Source: an uncultured Erysipelotrichaceae bacterium (GTDB lineage: Bacteria > Bacillota_I > Bacilli_A > Erysipelotrichales > Erysipelotrichaceae). Taken from it: a DNA stretch of 10,693 nt. The notes under the pieces were generated by a model that searched no databases, was not told where the DNA came from, and saw only the letters and a program-made list of their open reading frames with translations. Below, in pieces: positions 7,164-10,693 of the stretch. The stretch lies in NCBI GenBank assembly GCA_902782505.1, contig CACZNO010000217.1, positions 1-10,693 of the forward strand, written 5' to 3'. Positions within the stretch are counted from its first letter, which is position 1. Each line of letters starts with the position of its first letter. Position numbers and translations under genes: made by a program.

Positions 7164-8261
7164 TAATTCATCATGGAACCGTTCTTCAGAAATGTGAACG
7201 GTTTTATTTTCCGAAAGATAGAAACGGGGAATGCGTTCGGAGATGCGGCAGAGAATTTCATGCGGAATCGTTTCCAGATCCCGGGAAACCTCGGTCAGAG
7301 GAATCGTCTGTCCGAACAATTCCACCTGCGTGTGCGGTTCGATGTATTCCGGCAGGCGGACCATCGACTGGTCCATACAGATCCGTCCGACATGCGGCAC
7401 GCGCACGCCGTTGATGCTGACGCAGCGGTGCGCATTGCGCCGGTCCCATCCGTCCGCGTATCCGACCGACATGGTGCCGATCCATTCGTCTTTTTCCGCG
7501 GTGTACGTGGCACCGTATCCGACAGTTTCACCTGCGTGGATTTTTTTCACCAGCGTCAGGGAAGAATACAGGGATAATACCGGTTTGAGATCCGGATGAT
7601 CCGCATAACCGTAAATACCGATGCCCGGACGGATCATGTTGGTGAAGTTTTCGGGGTTATGGAAGACGCCGTCGCTGTTGGACATGTGAATGTAGCGGAA
7701 GGGATAATCCACCGCTTTGACCGTGCGGACGAAGCGTTCGTACTGCGTTTTCATGAAAGCGTCATCCCGTACGTCCGCCGTGGCGTAATGGGAGAAAATA
7801 CCTTCGACGATCGCGCCGCGTGCAAACAGGATGCGTACGGCTTCTTTGATTTCTTCGGCACTGTGAAAACCGATGCGGTTCATGCCGGTATCGACCTTGA
7901 TATGCACGTGTAATCCGCGCAGATCCTTCGGCAATTCCTTTACAAACTCCATGGAGGGAATGGTAAGGGATAAATCGTACTTGACCGCGACATGTTCAAG
8001 GGTCGGTAAAATCGCCCCGAGCACCAGGACCATTCCTGTCACATGATTCTGACGGAGGTGTATTCCTTCTTCCAAAGAGGAAACCGCGAACTTGTCGTAT
8101 CCCCAGCTGTTGGCGCAGCGTGCCATATACGCGTCACCGTGTCCGTACGCGTTGGCCTTCACGACGATCATCACGTCCTTGCCGGAAATCTTCCGGTAAA
8201 GATCTAAATTCGAATGGAACGCGTCCAGGTCAATCTCCGCCCATGTCTGGAATTGTTTCAT
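7158..8261 (-). CDS. alr: Alanine racemase
   Basis: This is a conventional PLP-dependent alanine racemase of 367 residues that interconverts L- and D-Ala to supply peptidoglycan synthesis. It has the standard PLP loop VVKANAYGHGD (Lys35), KVDTGMNRIG (Arg129), FSHYATAD (157-163), HMSNSDG (192-198), RPGIGIYGY (Arg211), catalytic Tyr249 in GYGATYTAEKD and CMDQ at 295-298. The C-terminal ISERIPRFY is followed by ~18 extra residues. The start codon has a strong AGGGGG ribosome site (8270-8275, - strand) 8 nt upstream, and an extended -10 promoter gives a leader of about 30 nt. It is a second racemase beside the VanT-like one at 4462-5586. Its standard motifs suggest that this gene is the housekeeping D-Ala source and frees the other for a different substrate. 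Confidence 0.95.
   Translation of the reverse strand: MKQFQTWAEIDLDAFHSNLDLYRKISGKDVMIVVKANAYGHGDAYMARCANSWGYDKFAVSSLEEGIHLRQNHVTGMVLVLGAILPTLEHVAVKYDLSLTIPSMEFVKELPKDLRGLHVHIKVDTGMNRIGFHSAEEIKEAVRILFARGAIVEGIFSHYATADVRDDAFMKTQYERFVRTVKAVDYPFRYIHMSNSDGVFHNPENFTNMIRPGIGIYGYADHPDLKPVLSLYSSLTLVKKIHAGETVGYGATYTAEKDEWIGTMSVGYADGWDRRNAHRCVSINGVRVPHVGRICMDQSMVRLPEYIEPHTQVELFGQTIPLTEVSRDLETIPHEILCRISERIPRFYLSENKTVHISEERFHDELL
7176..7210 (+). terminator. Probable intrinsic terminator of the cls operon, inside the alr 3' end
   Basis: AACCGTTC (7177-7184) pairs with GAACGGTT (7196-7203) across an 11-nt loop and is followed by TTATTTT. This gives 8 Watson-Crick pairs plus one G-T. It reads as a terminator only on the + strand; on the - strand no T-run follows. 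It lies within the last codons of the convergent alr gene, so the + strand mRNA would run about 50 nt antisense to alr. Confidence 0.6.
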
Positions 8262-8297
8262 ATTTGATTCCCCCTGTCAGCCTTCATCTACCGCAAG

Positions 8298-8306
8298 ATT
8301 ATAACA
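8298..8306 (-). promoter_or_regulatory. Extended -10 promoter of alr
   Basis: On the - strand TGTTATAAT occupies 8306 to 8298, a perfect extended -10 element. No good -35 is found at 16-18 bp upstream (AT-rich only), as is common for extended -10 promoters. The expected start near 8291 leaves a ~30-nt leader containing the AGGGGG ribosome site. Confidence 0.65.
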
Positions 8307-8326
8307 CATTTTTTCTTTCTATATTA

Positions 8327-8356
8327 TTGACTGAGAATATTTAACTATGGTATATT
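8327..8356 (+). promoter_or_regulatory. Promoter of the tRNA operon
   Basis: TTGACT (8327-8332) and TATATT (8351-8356) are 18 bp apart, with a TG at 8348-8349 giving an extended -10. The expected start near 8363 is about 20 nt upstream of the first tRNA. It diverges from the alr promoter, with the two starts about 70 bp apart across a very AT-rich stretch. Confidence 0.65.
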
Positions 8357-8382
8357 ATTCAAGCGCTGGAAACGGCGTCACT

Positions 8383-8458
8383 GGAGGTTTAGCTCAGTTG
8401 GGAGAGCATCTGCCTTACAAGCAGAGGGTCGGGGGTTCGAGTCCCTCAACCTCCACCA
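8383..8458 (+). tRNA. tRNA-Val (anticodon TAC)
   Basis: The acceptor stem GGAGGTT pairs with AACCTCC. The anticodon loop CTTACAA, in a CTGC/GCAG stem, gives TAC. The T arm contains GGTTCGAGTCC and the CCA end is encoded. It is the first of six tandem tRNA genes. Confidence 0.96.
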
Positions 8459-8482
8459 TGTGTATTACCGGTTAGGACTAGC

Positions 8483-8558
8483 GCCGGATTAGCTCAATTG
8501 GCAGAGCAACTGATTTGTAATCAGTAGGTTGTAGGTTCAAGTCCTATATCCGGCACCA
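8483..8558 (+). tRNA. tRNA-Thr (anticodon TGT)
   Basis: The acceptor GCCGGAT pairs with ATCCGGC. The loop TTTGTAA, in an ACTGA/TCAGT stem, gives TGT. CCA is encoded. It lies 24 nt after tRNA-Val, the widest gap in the cluster. Confidence 0.96.
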
Positions 8559-8565
8559 TGAAAGT

Positions 8566-8650
8566 GGGGAGGTAGCGAAGTGGCTAAACGCGGCTGACTG
8601 TAACTCAGCTCTCTCCGAGTTCGGCAGTTCGAATCTGCCCCTCCCCACCA
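8566..8650 (+). tRNA. tRNA-Tyr (anticodon GTA)
   Basis: This is an 85-nt class II tRNA with a long variable arm (CTCTCTCCGAG region). The acceptor GGGGAGG pairs with CCTCCCC. The loop CTGTAAC, in a GCTGA/TCAGC stem, gives GTA. CCA is encoded. Confidence 0.96.
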
Positions 8651-8658
8651 CTTTTTCT

Positions 8659-8734
8659 TGGGGTATAGCCAAGCGGTAAGGCATCAGATTTTGATTCTGA
8701 CATCTCCCTGGTTCGAATCCAGGTACCCCAGCCA
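8659..8734 (+). tRNA. tRNA-Gln (anticodon TTG)
   Basis: The acceptor TGGGGTA pairs with TACCCCA, the usual weak first pair of tRNA-Gln. The loop TTTTGAT, in a TCAGA/TCTGA stem, gives TTG. The discriminator is G and CCA is encoded. Confidence 0.96.
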
Positions 8735-8745
8735 CAAAGGCAAAT

Positions 8746-8820
8746 GACCCGTTAGCTCAGTGGTAGAGCATCTGACTTTTAATCAGAGGGTCGTGCGTTC
8801 GAGTCGCACACGGGTCACCA
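8746..8820 (+). tRNA. tRNA-Lys (anticodon TTT)
   Basis: The acceptor GACCCGT pairs with ACGGGTC. The loop CTTTTAA, in a CTGA/TCAG stem, gives TTT. The T arm has GTTCGAGTC and CCA is encoded. Confidence 0.96.
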
Positions 8821-8829
8821 CTTATACTT

Positions 8830-8903
8830 GCGGATGTAGTTCAGTGGTAGAACTTCAGCCTTCCAAGCTGACTATGCGAGTTCGATTCTCGTCATCCGCT
8901 CCA
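8830..8903 (+). tRNA. tRNA-Gly (anticodon TCC)
   Basis: The acceptor GCGGATG pairs with CATCCGC. The loop CTTCCAA, in a CAGC/GCTG stem, gives TCC. The discriminator is T and CCA is encoded. It is the last tRNA of the operon, followed after 9 nt by the terminator. Confidence 0.96.
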
Positions 8904-8912
8904 TTGCGTAAG

Positions 8913-8939
8913 AAAAGGAACCTTGAAGGTTCCTTTTTT
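8913..8939 (+). terminator. Bidirectional terminator between the tRNA operon and the phosphatase gene
   Basis: AAAAGGAACC (8913-8922) pairs with GGTTCCTTTT (8928-8937) around a 5-nt loop, followed by more T (to 8939). Read on the - strand it is also a hairpin followed by TTTTCTT. It can therefore stop both the tRNA transcript and the convergent phosphatase transcript, whose TAA (8938-8940) lies in its T-run. Confidence 0.85.
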
Positions 8940-9735
8940 ATTCTGTTTCGGGATCCAGATACATCTTCCGCAGAGTTCCCAGATCTTTCGCTGTAAGCCC
9001 GTATTCTTTTTCAAAGAAGTTTTCATAAGTGTCGTAGCGTTCCTGGATCTCCGCCATGAACATGTGCGCCGATTCCGGCAGGGAACCTTCGATCGCAGTC
9101 AGAAAGGTGCGGTAATTCTTGCTGATTTTCGGAAGGATCCCGCGGCGTTTGATGCGGTTTTCGATGAAGTCCTTCCGGTATTCGTTGGTCAGCAGATAAT
9201 CTTCCAGAATGTGTTTTTCCGGTACCCCCAGCGCCAGAAGGATCAAGATCGCCGCGATGCCGGTGCGGTCTTTTCCTTGGGAACAATGTACCAGGATCGG
9301 CGTGTTTCCCTCCAGGATCTCCCGGAAAAGAATCCGGTAGGCTTCGTTGGAATACGCCAGCGCCGAGAAATAACTGGCGACTAACCGCGATACCAGGTTT
9401 CCGTGCTGGTCTTCGTCGACGATCATTCCCCAAAGCTCCCGGAAGGAATAGTTCAGATCTTCCAGAATGTTTCCGAAACCTGCGCAGACTTCAATGACCC
9501 GGATATCCCCGTCTCTGGGATCAGGCAGTTTTCTGACCCGTCTTGGTGCGCGCAGATCAATGACTGTCCGGATGCCGAGATCTTTCAGAGCCTCGATTTC
9601 TTCCGCAAGGAAAAGACCCGGTGCCCCGCTGCGGAAAAACACGCCGCGTTTTACCGTTCCGTTGTACGCCGAAGGATAGCCTCCGATATCACGGAAATTC
9701 GTTTCTTTACGGAATCGTTCGTCAGGTTTGTTCAT
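8938..9735 (-). CDS. Tyrosine-protein phosphatase (LipA/PtpB-like, Y_phosphatase3 family)
   Basis: This 265-residue phosphatase belongs to the family that includes Listeria LipA and mycobacterial PtpB, which act on phosphotyrosine and sometimes on phosphoserine/threonine or phosphoinositides. Visible are the N-terminal NFRDIGGYP (13-21), LRAPRRVRKLPDP (61-73), a long helical insert, and the P-loop HCSQGKDRTG (150-159), with nucleophile Cys151 and Arg157. The Lys-Asp pair (155-156) in the loop is the family hallmark. There is no signal peptide, so it is probably cytoplasmic. The start is fixed: an in-frame TAG lies just upstream, no other start codon intervenes, and NFRDIGG begins at residue 13. 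There is no Shine-Dalgarno site, and the -10 box ends 6 nt before the ATG. The substrate cannot be told from the sequence. Confidence 0.9.
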   Translation of the reverse strand: MNKPDERFRKETNFRDIGGYPSAYNGTVKRGVFFRSGAPGLFLAEEIEALKDLGIRTVIDLRAPRRVRKLPDPRDGDIRVIEVCAGFGNILEDLNYSFRELWGMIVDEDQHGNLVSRLVASYFSALAYSNEAYRILFREILEGNTPILVHCSQGKDRTGIAAILILLALGVPEKHILEDYLLTNEYRKDFIENRIKRRGILPKISKNYRTFLTAIEGSLPESAHMFMAEIQERYDTYENFFEKEYGLTAKDLGTLRKMYLDPETE

Positions 9736-9741
9736 AAGGGT

Positions 9742-9747
9742 ATTATA
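9742..9747 (-). promoter_or_regulatory. -10 box of the phosphatase gene (half of a divergent promoter)
   Basis: On the - strand a perfect TATAAT occupies 9747 to 9742, six bases before the ATG at 9735. The expected transcription start falls on or next to the A of the start codon, giving a leaderless mRNA. The -35 region (about 9765-9771) has only weak similarity to TTGACA. Confidence 0.6.
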
Positions 9748-9751
9748 ACGC

Positions 9752-9757
9752 TATAAT
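9752..9757 (+). promoter_or_regulatory. -10 box of the YjbR-EVE gene (half of a divergent promoter)
   Basis: A perfect TATAAT lies six bases before ATG 9764, mirroring the - strand box only 4 bp away. A weak -35 (TTGTTC, 9728-9733, 18-bp spacing) falls within the phosphatase start region. A leaderless transcript is predicted. A start at ATG 9788 with a ~24-nt leader is the alternative. Confidence 0.55.
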
Positions 9758-9763
9758 GAACAT

Positions 9764-10693
9764 ATGAGTCTGGAAAGCGATCTCTTTATGAAACGGAAAC
9801 CCGATGAAAAGAAACTGCGCTCGTTCGGCTTTGTGCCGGAAAACGACGGGTTTTCGTATGAGCGCATCGTCATGGACGGGAAATTCCGCGCGGTTGTCCG
9901 CGTGTCGTCCAAGGGCGAAGTTTCCGGGGATATGATCGACGCGGAAACGGATGAAGAATATCTGCCGCTTCATATGCGCCACGCGGACAACACGACCGCA
10001 AACCTGGTGCGAAGCGCTTATCTGGATGTGCTGCGTGAAGTGGCGGAGAAGTGTTTTGTCATGACCGAATTCATGTCCGACCAGACGATCCGTATGGCTT
10101 CCTGGATCCAAAAGGAATTCGGGGAGGAACCGGATAATCCGTTTTCCGATGTGGACGCCGCGATTTTCCGCAACAGGGAAAGCCGCAAATGGTACGCGAT
10201 CGTGATGATTGTCGAAAAAGGAAAAGTCCTCGGCACGAAGGATGAATCACGTGCGGAAGTCATGAACCTGAAAGTTCCGAAAGAACGTCTCGAAGAAATC
10301 TTACAGATCAAAGGCATCTATCCCGCCTATCACATGAACAAGAAATCCTGGGTGTCCATCATCATGGACAACACCGTCCCTGATCCCTGGGTCGAACATC
10401 TTCTCGAACAATCCCGTTCGTTCACCGAAACCCGCAATCCCCAAAACGCTCCGCATGACTGGATCGTTCCCGCGAATCCAAAATATTATGATGTGCTGGG
10501 AAATCTGAAAGCGTACGGCACTCTTGAATGGCCGGGGATCAAAGGCGTCAAAGCGAATGATACCGTCTACATCTATTACGCCGCGCCGTATTCTTGTCTT
10601 CTGATGAAATGCCGTGCTGTATCCTTCACCGGCGGAACTGACGCAGCCGGATTAACCCTCGAAGAGGTCTATGACAAGGACCGGTATCCCCTG
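9764..10693 (+). CDS. MmcQ/YjbR-family protein fused to an EVE (PUA-like) domain, 3' end outside the window
   Basis: The open frame continues past the window edge with 310 residues visible. Residues ~13-98 form a small N-terminal module (DEKKLRSFGFVPENDGFSYERI, then GDMIDAETDEEYLP) that often precedes YjbR domains. Residues ~100-221 form a YjbR/MmcQ domain, with KWYAIVMIVEK, EVMNLKVPKERLEEIL, and KGIYPAYHMNKKSWVSIIMD, the last being the signature. From ~232 an EVE-like domain begins: DWIVPANPKYYDVLG, WPGIKGVKANDTVYIYYAAPYSCLLMKCRAV. YjbR has a double-wing DNA-binding-like fold, and EVE domains are PUA-like and can bind modified bases. I infer a nucleic-acid-binding protein; no function is established. 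ATG 9764 lacks a ribosome site and suits a leaderless mRNA. ATG 9788 (residue 9) is a possible start. The EVE assignment rests on pattern recognition only. Confidence 0.82.
   Translation, partial: MSLESDLFMKRKPDEKKLRSFGFVPENDGFSYERIVMDGKFRAVVRVSSKGEVSGDMIDAETDEEYLPLHMRHADNTTANLVRSAYLDVLREVAEKCFVMTEFMSDQTIRMASWIQKEFGEEPDNPFSDVDAAIFRNRESRKWYAIVMIVEKGKVLGTKDESRAEVMNLKVPKERLEEILQIKGIYPAYHMNKKSWVSIIMDNTVPDPWVEHLLEQSRSFTETRNPQNAPHDWIVPANPKYYDVLGNLKAYGTLEWPGIKGVKANDTVYIYYAAPYSCLLMKCRAVSFTGGTDAAGLTLEEVYDKDRYPL

Noticed and set aside
7173..7913. + strand open frames opposite alr
   Set aside because: They lie wholly within the conserved alr coding sequence and show no protein-family features.
8830..8903. 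tRNA-Gly 3' end as a possible integration (attB) site
   Set aside because: No integrase gene and no repeat of the tRNA end is visible nearby; ordinary chromosomal genes follow.
8544..8996. Open frames crossing the tRNA cluster (8544-8735 on -, 8760-8996 on +)
   Set aside because: They are translations of tRNA sequence. These genes fold as complete tRNAs with CCA ends, so the frames are artefacts.

Overview
The window looks like a chromosomal segment from a Gram-positive bacterium of the Bacillota. I judge GC content to be roughly 50% by eye. Supporting this are canonical sigma-A type promoters (TATAAT), GGAGG ribosome sites, tRNA genes with encoded CCA ends, and protein families typical of the phylum. 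An Erysipelotrichia-like host would fit, but that is inference and was not tested. I see no phage, transposon, CRISPR array or plasmid feature.

Layout. (1) 1-1449: the end of an unrecognised gene, a nucleosidase of the MTA/SAH family and a 172-residue membrane protein. They are tightly packed on the + strand and closed by an intrinsic terminator. (2) 1455-7210: one promoter followed by a compact + strand run of five genes: a membrane-anchored SNase-fold nuclease, murF, a D-Ala ligase with VanG/VanC-type specificity residues, an alanine/serine racemase-family protein resembling the catalytic half of VanT, and a cardiolipin synthase. (3) 7158-8303: a second, ordinary alanine racemase on the - strand, convergent with and slightly overlapping the synthase gene. 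The synthase terminator lies inside the racemase coding sequence. (4) 8327-8939: a six-gene tRNA operon (Val, Thr, Tyr, Gln, Lys, Gly) with its own promoter and a terminator shared with the next gene. (5) 8938-10693: a LipA/PtpB-like tyrosine phosphatase (-) and a YjbR-plus-EVE fusion protein (+, cut by the window edge). The two diverge from a symmetrical promoter whose -10 boxes lie 4 bp apart.

How the genes may work together. MurF attaches a D-Ala-D-X dipeptide to the UDP-MurNAc-tripeptide. The next gene would make that dipeptide and the one after it would supply a D-amino acid. The ligase has the EKY loop without the usual Ddl pattern, and an Arg at the position linked to D-Ser choice in VanC/VanG. 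The adjacent racemase looks more like VanT than like the ordinary alr at 7158-8261. The strongest hypothesis is therefore a built-in D-Ala-D-Ser (or mixed) peptidoglycan pathway sitting in a housekeeping wall operon, without the VanRS or VanXY parts of acquired vancomycin-resistance clusters. A second theme is that three transcription units have a TATAAT box only 6-9 nt before the start codon and no Shine-Dalgarno sequence, which suggests leaderless mRNAs.
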